Assembly (NCBI GenBank): GCA_037043015.1
Contig: CM073328.1
Location: forward strand, 14,357,495 to 14,421,494
Direction of reading: 5' to 3'
Source: Bryum argenteum
Taxonomy: Eukaryota > Streptophyta > Bryopsida > Bryales > Bryaceae
DNA: 64,000 bases
Under the pieces are notes generated by a model. The model ran no database searches. It was not told the DNA's origin and saw nothing but the letters and a program-made list of their open reading frames with translations. Each line of letters opens with the position of its first letter. Position 1 is the first letter of the stretch. Of the stretch, positions 46,500-56,521 are shown one piece after another. The translations under genes were made by a program, and so were the position numbers.

Positions 46500-46796
46500 T
46501 CATACAAGCCCATGAAAATATAGGTAGTTAAGCACATCCACGGCTTTGTTTCTTGACCGTTCACATCGAGTGTTGCATATCACATAAATAAGTAAGTTGT
46601 GTGCATTTGTTCTCTTCTCGAAAATCTCCTCAAGAACATTTCTATTGGTGGTTCTTAGAATAGTATCAAAGAGAAGTCTAAGACCGGGACTATTCCGTTG
46701 TCGCACATCTAGGTCAAGGATTTTGAGAAATTGTTGTGGTGTGGTGGGCTTGTCATTGAGGCCCCCGGACGTAGTTAGTAACTGAAAAAAACTCAT
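46500..46796 (-). CDS. Unrecognised 98-residue protein, short member of the two-copy family
   Basis: Single exon of 98 residues matching the first half of the frame at 30,343-30,945 from the start methionine to R-N-K-A-V-D-V-L-N-Y-L. It stops right after that block, so it lacks the second, basic half of its relative: either a truncated copy or the minimal form. TATAAA lies about 105 bp upstream. The shared segment is diverged yet keeps frame, start, hydrophobic pattern and promoter spacing, which argues for past selection. No domain recognised. Confidence 0.45.
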   Translation of the reverse strand: MSFFQLLTTSGGLNDKPTTPQQFLKILDLDVRQRNSPGLRLLFDTILRTTNRNVLEEIFEKRTNAHNLLIYVICNTRCERSRNKAVDVLNYLYFHGLV

Positions 46797-46900
46797 GCCT
46801 TAAAATTTTTTAAGATAAAATTTTAAGATTTGAAAGAAACAAGAGAAATAAGAAAAGGGGAGGTGTAGAAATGAGAACTAAAAAGAGGGTGGAGGCTTCA

Positions 46901-46906
46901 TTTATA
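46901..46906 (-). promoter_or_regulatory. TATA box of the 46.5-kb gene
   Basis: TATAAA on the minus strand, about 105 bp upstream of the ATG at 46,796, the same spacing as in the relative at 30.3 kb. Confidence 0.45.
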
Positions 46907-46911
46907 CGGGA

Positions 46912-47025
46912 ATGTAGCAACGTAAAAGTTAGGGCCATTGAGGGTAAAGAGTAAATAAAGTAAAAGAATGTGGCAACGTAAAAGTTAGGGCCATTGGAGT
47001 AAGAGTAAATAAAGTAAAAGGTTGA
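46912..47025. repeat. ~58-bp tandem duplication in the promoter of the 46.5-kb gene
   Basis: Two copies of AATGTAGCAACGTAAAAGTT or AATGTGGCAACGTAAAAGTT, each followed by AGGGCCATTG and GAGTAAATAAAGTAAAAG. Confidence 0.85.
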
Positions 47026-47239
47026 TGACCGTGTGGATGATGGGTAGTGACTGGATGGATTATAATGCAGTGGACGGATGGATGATATGGTATATTTCAT
47101 CCATATGTTTCTTTGTAGAATTGAAGTTTCATCTAATAATTCGCGTCCCAGTTCATGGGGCTTCTGTGTGGAGTCCGATTCAACTGTCAGTACAAGGACC
47201 TTCCTGATGAGCTTGGATGGCTGAATTATCTTCAGCATG

Positions 47240-48016
47240 CAAGCTGATTATTAAATTTTAAACGTTTTTGCGAGGGAGTAGTCCATATGGGAGTACGAGC
47301 ATGCGCACCCATCAAGTGAACTGCCTGGTTCGAATTTGAGATTCTTGTCACTACACTAATAATGAAATATAAAATATAGTGTTGCAATTATTAAATACGA
47401 ATAACAACACTAGATAGTAATTGCATCTTTTACACTAAATACCAACTTCAACACTAAATATTAATTACTTTCTTTACAATGAGTGTTGGAACCGATGCAT
47501 CCCCATGCTTGGAGGCCGGAAGCTTGGAGGCCGGAACGTTATCAAAGCATGCCCAGCCGAGCTCGTTGCACTAGGAAAAGCTTGTAAGGAGTGCCGAAGG
47601 GGGCTACAGGGCCTGGCGAGCAAGCCTACCCAACCAGCAGGGGGCCAACGAGTAGGGTTAGGGTCCCAGAAGTCTTTAAAGGGTCGCCGGGGGCTGCCAC
47701 AAGACACTCTTACATTTGTTAATGAGAACGTTGAATGTGAGAGAGGGGACTGTAAAACTTGGAATTATGATGAACTATGATCTAGGGAACGTTGACCCTC
47801 TTAGCCAGGTTATTGATTTGATGCATGGGCTGAGGTTCCCTCTATGACAAAAGCGACTCCAACCTCCGGTCTGAGGGGAGGTTGGGCATGCTCTCACAAG
47901 GCGTACGACACGAACCGCAAACCGTTAAACACAAACGGGCACGATTGCGACGATTGCTTTCGAGTTGTCCTCCAGCCTTTGAATGCCCTCAATCGCTTCA
48001 CCGTGACAACTAAACT
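47240..48016. other. Mixed repeat region left of the LTR-like sequence
   Basis: A GC-rich part (47,490-47,960) has a tandem CTTGGAGGCCGGAA (47,508 and 47,522) and open frames on both strands without recognised domains. It may be what remains of a retroelement interior. Confidence 0.35.
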
Positions 48017-48354
48017 TGTTGTGTGAAAATGATCTCGCACATTACTAGAGTCACTGCATGTGATGATCTCCATCCATTGCTGGAGTTAGTGCATGTGATG
48101 TACTTCTACAATTGCTGGAGTTAGTGCATGTGATTATCTACTTATCTATAAAACCTTCTAGAGTATCCTACATGACTTGGTTAGCAAGATAGAAGGATGA
48201 GTAAACACATAAGTTAGCAATCAGTCAACTCATGGGTATTCCCAAGTTAACCGATTGTTTCACCTTCTATATTAAGGTAATGGAATAAAACTTCTCTCAT
48301 TTCTTCTTGCTCATTTTTTTGTTTTCTCTCATGTTTAGTCTCTTACATATTACA
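48017..48354 (+). mobile_element. LTR-like sequence, copy A
   Basis: Starts TGTTGTGTGAAAATGATC and ends CTTACATATTACA (TG...CA), followed by TTATCAGCAC. That resembles the primer-binding-site position of some plant LTR elements, from memory. Its body matches the two inverted copies at 48.7-49.4 kb: GCATGTGATTAT, TTAGCAAGATAGAA, GGGTATTCCCAAGTTAAC. No gag or pol frame is present, so it is a solo LTR or part of a miniature element. Confidence 0.6.
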
Positions 48355-48689
48355 TTATCAGCACAATGCTTCTATGAACAACTTCTTTCTCCTTGGCTTT
48401 TAATGTTTATGATGGCAACTTGTTCAATAGAAGTGAGAGATATTCTCCTCTCTACATCAGTCCATTACTGCCTCATTTAAGGGTTCCATATTCAATTGTT
48501 GTCTTGAGTGAGGGCTTTTGTACATCTAAATAAGAGTTGTTCAATTTATTGCATGTCCACCTTACCTTGTATGTGAGGAGTTATTGGTGTCATATTTCTT
48601 CAATTACCCCACGTACCAGTTGCTACCTTCGTGAGATTATGTAGTTTTGTGCCTACTTTAGGGTTCGAAAGTTGAGTAGAGTGTCAAGA

Positions 48690-49430
48690 GGAAAATCAGA
48701 GAGAATTTCACCCCATTAAATTTATATAGAAGGTGAAATAATTAGTTAACTTGGGAATACCCATAGGCTTACTGATTACTAACTTATGAATTACTTCATC
48801 TTTCTATCTTGCTAACCAAGATATGTCAAACTCTCTAGAGAATCTATTTATAAGCAAATAATCACATGCAATAAGTCTAGTTATAGATGGATACAATCAC
48901 ATGCACTAACTTGAGTAATTCGCCAAATCATTTCCACATAACACTCCTCCTCTAATATTAAGTTATTAAGAAGTTCTAAACTACTCTAGTGATTGTTATA
49001 GTAATACTCCTCCTCAATTGCTATATACCTCATTAAAAACTACCTCTAAGTGTTTTTTTCCTATGGGACAGGTTTTTTACTCAAATGTAGTTTTTAATGA
49101 GGTATTTAAAAATTGATAAGGAGTATTACAGTAACAATCAATGATATGGTTTAAAACTTATTGGTAAATTAGTATTCGAGGAGGAGTGTTGTGTGGAAAT
49201 GATCTGGCGAATTACTAGAGTTACTGCATGTGATTGTATCGATTCATCACTCGAGTCACTTCATGTGATTATCCACTAATCTACATAAACTTTTAGAGAA
49301 TCCTATAGGACTTAGTTAGCAAGATAGAAAGATGATTTAGTCCATAAGTAATCAATCAGTTAGCCCATGGGTAATCCCAAGTTAACTAATTGTTCTCTAT
49401 TCTATCTCATTTTATCATTGTAAGCTTTTG
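48690..49430. mobile_element. Two LTR-like copies in inverted orientation (large palindrome)
   Basis: Copy B (minus, starts at 48,943 and runs left to about 48,700) and copy C (plus, 49,187 to about 49,430) both begin TGTT(A/G)TGTGGAAATGAT and share the body of copy A. Between them lies an inner inverted repeat: ACCTCATTAAAAACTAC (about 49,027-49,044) against GTAGTTTTTAATGAGGT (about 49,087-49,103). The whole 740 bp can fold back on itself. No coding frames. Confidence 0.7.
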
Positions 49431-51063
49431 GAGTTGGAAGTGAGTGATTCAAAGCTATGTTCATCTATGTTTCCAACCCATAAGTGCTTGCTATGGAAGA
49501 AGAACATGGGAGGTGCGATGCAACAATAATTATAATCGGGTTTTCAATTAGAGTGCAGTGGGTAAATAGAAGTGCAACACCAAATGTCATGGAACACTAC
49601 ATCTCATTATTATTGTAGTGCATATGTGGCTCCGATAGAGCCTCCCGTAGAGGTGGGAGTGACTGTGGGTAGTGAGTTGATGTGCCTCTACCAGGTGGCA
49701 GATTTAAAGGTCCTGACTTTGTTGCCACTGTTCTTGAGGGGGCTGGATTTCTATGCAAACTTGTCACGAAACTTGGAACCCAGTTGACTAAGTTTTGGGA
49801 ATAGCCTATTTTGGCACCTCCTCTCTACCTACTGACAAAGTCTCGGAATTAGCCCATTCCGGCACCTACTATCATTGTACCTACTATCTTTGGAATTGCT
49901 AATTTTGAACCTTTTGTTGATCTAATGACCAATTGTTGCGGATGCAATTTTTAATTAATGGAACCACTTATGCACTAGGGCATTGGCTTCTCTTCAACCA
50001 TTCAAAGTGTGTCAAAGTATGGAAGGATTGTGAAATCTATGTACACCAAGATTGTGTAAAATACACTAGTTTGAGCAGGTGCGGAGTAATTTTTAAGGAT
50101 TGTGAATTCTATGTACACCAAGATTGTGTAAAATACACTAGTTTGAGCGGGTGCGGATTAGTTTTTACGATGCCTGGGCCTCTCTACCTCTCTATGTTGC
50201 TTGTGCGTGTGATTGCTTTGTTTTCAAGAGATGGTAGCTATGCTCTTAGACCACAAACCAAAGTCGGAGACAATAGCTATGCTCTTAGACCACTCTTCTG
50301 AGACTAGAAAATGTTTCACAAGAAAGAGAGCCAAAGAATGGCAAGGAGCTGTATTTATATGTTTGTAGGTCTAACAACTGCAGTCAAGTGGTGGTGGTGG
50401 GTAGCCGCCATAAACACCAGAGTATAACTGTCCTATGGAGCGGGCAGCCGCCATACTAGCGGTTTACAACAAACCCACGGGGCATGGTCAAAAATACGAA
50501 CTGCTAACCAACTGCTAGTCTACTAAACCCGGGAGATCCACTGCAGATTGTCGAAATTTGCAACAACCACAAAGTCAAACAAAAGTTGGCTATGCACAAC
50601 AAAGATGAAAATAAATAACTTTTGCATATTTTGAATAATCACAAAAGATCATGCAATAGTTCACATGTTCCTACATTGTATGATGATTATTTATTTCTTT
50701 AATGTTTTTTATTCTTCTTAGATTGCATATAAATTAAAGCATGATAAACTTCTCTAATTTGAAACGGTCAACGAGGGTGGAAAGACACAAAGACATGAAT
50801 CCTCATTTCCATATTGCAACATTTATTATCATGCAACATTGACAATCAATCGCATGTATAACTAAAGAACATCAATGTCAAATTTATGCAAATATACTAT
50901 GCAACATTAAAACTTTCTTAGGCCCTCTTTATACTAGAGTCAAGAAGCCATTAAATAAATAAATAAAACTAACTGTGAGAGGATTCAAAATCGGATAAAG
51001 ATGTGAGCTAAATTTCTTTCCTCTCAACACTAGCGTAAAAGAGTGCCTCAAACAGAAAGGCAC
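49431..51063. other. Gene-free region
   Basis: Apart from the 72-bp duplication at 50,023 no feature is supported. The 122-codon frame at 49,933-50,301 mostly reads through that duplication and is not called. Confidence 0.45.
50023..50166. repeat. 72-bp tandem duplication
   Basis: 50,023-50,094 and 50,095-50,166 both start AAGGATTGTGAA and contain CTATGTACACCAAGATTGTG. About 5% different. Confidence 0.9.
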
Positions 51064-51066
51064 CAC

Positions 51067-51602
51067 AAGTCTTGGCTTAGTGGTTAGGGCTCATGGCCCC
51101 TAATGAGGAGATTGTGGGTTCTACTCTCCATGTCGGCATGGTACTCATTACCATAGTCCACCCAACTATGGTGGGGGTTCATGGACCTCGTTATACGAGT
51201 ACCTCAAAGTCCTTCGGGGGATACCATGTCAGGTATCTCTAAGGCACTACACTAAATTTGATAATTAGTGTTAGATTATTATAAGATTTGAAAATGCTAT
51301 AATTTTTTACTTTTGTTTAAAAAAATTACCAAGAGCATTGATTCTCATCCTATATAAGGACCCCCATCTTGGCCAATATAGTGGGTAAAATTATTGAACA
51401 ACAGTAAAAACTTATAACTTGTTTATGTAAATTAGTGTATCTAACACTAATTACCAAATTTAGTGTAGTGACTAACTAGGGACTGGTAAAACGTTCATTC
51501 CAAGAGGGGTTGGTAGTCTCGCCATTGATGTGATGACCCCCGTACAGACATTCAAATTTAGGTCGAACACGCCTGCCTCTAAATAGGTTGGAGTTTCTCT
51601 TC
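51067..51602 (+). mobile_element. tRNA-derived SINE, copy 2, split by a MITE
   Basis: A clear A box TGGCTTAGTGG (51,073-51,083) and B-box-like GGTTCTACTC (51,117-51,126) sit at tRNA-like spacing near the 5' end. The rest follows copy 1 at 38,618-38,950. A 216-bp element interrupts it at 51,250-51,465. Without the insert the SINE is about 320 bp. No poly(A) tail is visible. Confidence 0.8.
51250..51465. mobile_element. MITE inserted in the SINE (TA target duplication)
   Basis: Ends CACTAAATTTGATAATTAG and, inverted, CACTAAATTTGGTAATTAG; the match continues through TGTTAGAT. Flanked by TA (51,248-51,249 and 51,466-51,467). The uninterrupted SINE at 38.8 kb reads GGCACTAGTT where this copy reads GGCAC-TA-element-TA-GTG, so a TA duplication fits Tc1/mariner-type insertion better than CACTA, despite the CACTA tip. 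Confidence 0.75.
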
Positions 51603-51980
51603 TAGCATAAACAGGCTCTTTTTGTGAACGAGAAACGAGAACCAAATGGGTGAGAAATCTGAGATGGAAAAGTGCAATCCAGGTGGAGAAGAAAAAGATC
51701 TAAAATCTCAATTGCTGCACTCGTGGCTTCTCCAGCAACAGAGGCCATGCCTGGATCATCTTCCGCATGCAAGGCTCTATCACTCTCTGAAACCAAAACC
51801 GAATTCGGAACGTGTCCGTGAGCAGTCGGTGAAGAAATGATAGGCTTCTTTTCACTCCAGAAGCAAACCACATTCACCCCTCCAAGCTCTGACTGTTACA
51901 GTTGTATTCTTCAATTTCTAGTCTGAGCGAGCAATTGCAAAATATGAGAACAGATTTGAGGGTGTAGAGCAGCAGCAGAG

Positions 51981-54682
51981 ATGGTATGCGTGCCGGCCCC
52001 AGCAATGGCCTCATTGTCGACTTCATTGCTCGGGACCCGTTCTAATGGTGAGTGCCATTCAATGGCGTGGGCTAGGGTTTAGAATCTGTGGATGGAGTTG
52101 CTGATTTTGTTGGAAACGTTGGCAGGATTTGGAATTGGAGGGCTTGGAAGAGAGCCAAGACGATGTAGCAGTCGAAGAGTAGCAATCAGGTCAGAAGGGT
52201 GGCCTGCTAGACTGCTGCTAGTTGTGATTCTGTCTTTTGTTCATAATCAAGTCTCCTCTTGCTGCCTTGATGTGAGCAGGTGCTCACCTCTTCAACAACA
52301 ACAGACCACTCCCTCATCTTCTTTCGGTGCTTCCCCTTCGAGCATTGGTATGCTATCATTCTCTCTTTCCTTCCTTTTCGCACTATGATACGAGTCATCC
52401 GTAAATTCAAACTAAGCTTGCACCCAACCCAACAATGCGAGCAAGAACTTTCCTTGTGAGCACAACCAGTATCTGGAAGAGCTTAAATTTGGCATTGGGG
52501 AGTTACTAGCTGCTATGCGAGAGCTTGAACTTGTCAAAAAACTCACACAGAAAGTTGCGGCACTCTCTAACCTCTGACCTAGTTTTGCTAAAGTTTTGCC
52601 CTAAATTTCTGTCTTTACATACATCCCTAATTTCGGAGAAAACTGCCTGGAAAGACAGATTTCAATTGGGTAATAGTAATGTTTGTTTCCTCTCATGGAA
52701 AGACAGATTACAATTTGATAATAGGAATGTTTGTTGTGGTCGAACAGATGGATCGATGCAGATGTGCAGGGCTGCGACAACAGAGACTGCAACGGCGGGT
52801 GAGCTCACAGAATTCTCATCGCAAGCACAAGCGAAGGTGCTAGCTATCGTAGGCGCAGGAAGCATCAGCCCCTTCGATGGAAACTCATGGGTAGATGTCA
52901 TGCAGCACATGGTACTCACCTCATGTCCCACATCATCAAGGTAGCACTGTCGTTATATGCATTCTTATTCATAACAACATTCCATGAACTCGACATTGTA
53001 TATTGGAAAATGGCATACTTAATAACAACGTAGTTTGCTGAAAGTGGTTCTGGGAGGAGATCTACTCTAGATTGTGTAGCATATGACAATATTGTTTATG
53101 CCAAATCACAACATTCAATTACACTCAGGAAATGATTATCTGCGGAGTAGAACGCCAATCTATCAGAATCAAGATTTCATCTGATTCTTCTCGATGTGCA
53201 AGTTGTTTCACCATTGTGCTCTTTACCTGCAGGCACAACGAATAGGGTGGATAGACATCAAATTAGAGATGGTGGTCATCACAGCCGAGTCTCTCCTCAC
53301 AACAACAAGCAGCGACACTCTCAACGCCGACATCGCAGTCCTCATCTCCATCACCGACGCAACCACCGCTTCACACCTCCAAACCCACCACCTCCAAAAC
53401 ATCCCAACAGTCGTCTCCTTCGATTGCACCGACACTTTCCCAACTCGTCTCGGCGGCCTAAACCTCTCCCCCGCAAGCACAGCAGACAAACTCTTAGCCA
53501 CCCTCCCCGGAGTCGGAACCAAACGAAAAGAGGCTCTCAAGGTCCTGAACCTCATCACGGAGGCCTGGTCCCGCAAGAGCTCCGACGACGTCCGCTTCGT
53601 CCTCCTAGTCCTCATCGACAGCTACGTAACCCCAGTCACCCTGCTCAAGAATCTTCGCGCCACAAGTCTGGCTTCCGTCCAGTGCATGGTGAAGAACTGC
53701 CGCTCCCAGATTCTGGCGTGCGTTTTAGACCCGGATTGTCGAACCGCTCTCTCGTGCTTGCAGAACTGTGCACCGACAGACCAAGTGTGCAGCTATCGAT
53801 GTATCGTCTCGTATGAGTCTCCGAAACTGGAGGCGTTCACTCTCTGTGTGCTCCAGAAGCACAATTGCTTGGGTCTGAGTGCTGAGATTCTGATGCAGCC
53901 TGATGTGCAGCCGATGGCGATGTTTCGGGGAGAGGAAGTGACCCATGAGATCGCGGAGGATTTGTTTATTGGGTGGTTGGGTAGGGAGAATGGGGGTGGT
54001 GAGAAGTGTGAGTATAGTTGGCGTGTTGTTGCGGGACAAAATGCGGCGTATGATCAGTTTCCTTGTCAGTATCAGATGTTCTATCGGGGGAAAGCTAAGG
54101 GATCAGTGTGGTACGACCCCGTATTCCAGGTACACACTAGCCTTTTAACAGGCTCGAACTTCTTCTTCTTCTACTTCTTCTATCAACAGTTCTGAAACAA
54201 ATGACTAGCCTCGGAACAGAAATGAAGTTCTTTTCAGTTTCTGATAAGCATCAAAATCTTGGAAATCTGATTTTTTGCTTGCTCGGTGCCAGGTCCAGAG
54301 TCTAGACGGAAGAATGGTATGGAGACGCCGCCACTACAGAGTGAAACGCGACAAAGTCCCCGGCACATTCTACTTCACAGTGCTCGACAACGGAGTAATC
54401 TCCAAGGAGTTTTGGCGCATCGTAGACGTGAAAGACGACTTCTCATGGGGCTTGTTCTACTACAGCGGCGCGGCGGCGGCAGCGGGGCAGTCGTACACGG
54501 GAGCCATCCTGGTGACGCAGGACGGCAACTGGCCACCCGAGAGCGAGGCTGCTCGTCTCAATGCCGCACTTGACCGATGTGGAATCAAAGTCTGGGAGCT
54601 TTACCGAGTGAACAACAAGGGGTGCTCTGGTCCTCCTCTTGGTATCCCCGATGGCTCCTCCTTACATTCGGTCATCACTTGA
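51981..54682 (+). CDS. VDR: Violaxanthin de-epoxidase-related protein (VDR), plastid
   Basis: Proposed exons: 51981-52047, 52126-52189, 52280-52347, 52417-52553 (or 52532), 52762-52911, 53233-54129, 54293-54682. The last three are firm; the third and fourth junctions rest on phase agreement only. The first exons encode a basic, Ser-rich N-terminus (MASLSTSLLGTRSNG from residue 9), as expected for plastid import. The large exon carries the Cys-rich domain with at least ten cysteines at VDE-like spacing (about 53,680-53,880), then the lipocalin-type core from WRVVAGQN (54,018) through DQFPCQYQ to RRRHYRV and WGLFYY. The wording (VCSYRC, GWLG, YDPVFQ) matches Arabidopsis VDR rather than VDE, and the Glu-rich VDE tail is absent. 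Its biochemical role is unproven; a lumenal lipocalin-like redox protein is likely. Converges with Fd-GOGAT. Confidence 0.85.
52645..52735. repeat. ~49-bp tandem duplication in a VDR intron
   Basis: TGGAAAGACAGATTTCAATT and TGGAAAGACAGATTACAATT each continue to AATGTTTGT. The repeat lies just before exon 5 and creates false open frames. Confidence 0.8.
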
Positions 54683-56521
54683 AACACCACTTTGTACCAA
54701 AACCCCCAAAAATGAAGGATATGACTATTCTTCACCTTGCATTGGAGCAATTCCTGAGCTTTGAAATTTTAGTGTAAGGAAGCTTGTATATGTATCATTG
54801 AGGAAAGATGGTCTGTAGTAAGCATATAGACTGCTTGTTTCCTAGAAAATGACTTAATGCAAATACAGTACATTCTGTCATCGCTTGAACCCTGCTGTAT
54901 AATCCATCAAAAGGCTCCTTCAAATGAAGGATGTTACTGTAAATTGGTGTACTTGTTCGAAGTCTCTTCACTATGCATTCCTGAGGTTTAAAATCCTGTG
55001 TGAAGCTTGTTCATGCCGACATGATTGCTTACAGAGTGTATGTTTCGAGAATTGACATAAGAGTAGAAAATGTCTATAAGAATGATAATAATTCTTAAAT
55101 TTACACAATGAGACATTATGGAAGAGCAAAAATCATGATTTGGAAATCTATCTACACTAGTCCATATATGGAATGAGTAAAGATAACAAAATAGGACCAC
55201 AAGTGGTTTGAAAGACCTAAGCTTGAGGTCTACTCATTCCTCTACTTAGACCACTCATGCTAAATAACTTACACCAACAACCACGGATTATTCAACGTCA
55301 ATATTATATCAATTGTTTATATGTTATTTATTAGGATAATATAAGAATTTGAGGATTTCACTTTGTCAGATTACAAATCTATTTTTGTGCTCCATTAGAT
55401 GGGTCAAATTTTCACTTTTTTCATCTTAGAAACATCATTGCAAATTCGCTGCCAAAGTTATCCATATCAGAAATCTTCCAACTGCAAAGTTGTTACAAAG
55501 TATCTATAGATCACACCTGCTTAAAAAAAAAAAATCATAAAAAACTATTTCCAATCTCACAAAATTGACTTGCAATGGTAAGACACGTCTAATGTTTAAA
55601 AACTCAAAACATAAGTTGTTTTCACTAAAATGCATGCCATTTACTCGTATATCATTGAATGGGTTTTCAAATTTTACCATTCTAAATAGACTTTAGCTTT
55701 GAGTACCAACCCGAGTGATATCCGGATGAAGAAGCTCTAGCTCTTCCGCAATTTTAGACATTGATGGGTTTAAGTTAGAAATTGTAGGTGCGATTCATTT
55801 TCTACAATATTGTTTTTCTGATCAGTACATCACCAATTTCCACACATCATCCCATGTTAAAATGGATAGGGTTTTTGTTAGATTGTGGAAGGCCGTTTGA
55901 GTAAAACCAAAATTAAAGCCATATTGACAAACTGATTACAACCATCTGACACTTGAAATTCTGTTCAAGCCGCACTAACTCTTAACAGATGCAGATGCTC
56001 TCGGGAAATTGCTCAACGAACAATATGGACACCATCAAAGAGATATAGTGAATACAGTCGCTAAATTATCTTTCTCAGACATCAAACTCTCATGCTGCAA
56101 AAGGCGCACAAAGTATAACAAGGTAAAAGGTTTCACTAAATCATAGGAGTAAAGTCACATACAAGGAGAATAACCCCCGTTACTCAAGCTATAGCCGCTG
56201 CAAGTAGGGTGGCGTCCTAAGATTGAGACCCTCTACTGAGCTGCCTGCATATCAACATCCTGTTGTACAAAATTCTACCAAAACTGAAAAGCTTTACATT
56301 GCAATGCTTCGCTGACAGTAATCAAGTAAATATAATGCACAACGATCGATGTATGGCAACTCATTAAGCTTATGCTACAGACACTGGCTTGCGAATGCTC
56401 ACATTCAACTTTGAACACCAGTTTGGTAGTCTAGGCAACAACATCAACAACTACTACTCAAATAATGTATTGAAACAAATGATGTTGTTGCCAATTACTA
56501 CTTTAGTTGAAGAGGCGATCT
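54683..56521. other. Spacer between two convergent genes
   Basis: Holds the 3' ends of VDR (plus) and Fd-GOGAT (minus). AT-rich, no supported gene, no clear transposon termini. Confidence 0.6.

Noticed and set aside
47290-47350. Possible tRNA (GGTTCGAATTTG B-box-like motif)
   Set aside because: No credible acceptor stem, anticodon stem or A box could be folded around the motif.
53196-53816. 206-codon frame overlapping the VDR exon
   Set aside because: Arg/Pro/His-rich shadow frame of the real VDR exon 6, which has conserved cysteines and family motifs.
54286-54573. 95-codon frame inside VDR exon 7
   Set aside because: Shadow of the true frame, which continues the VDR lipocalin-like domain.
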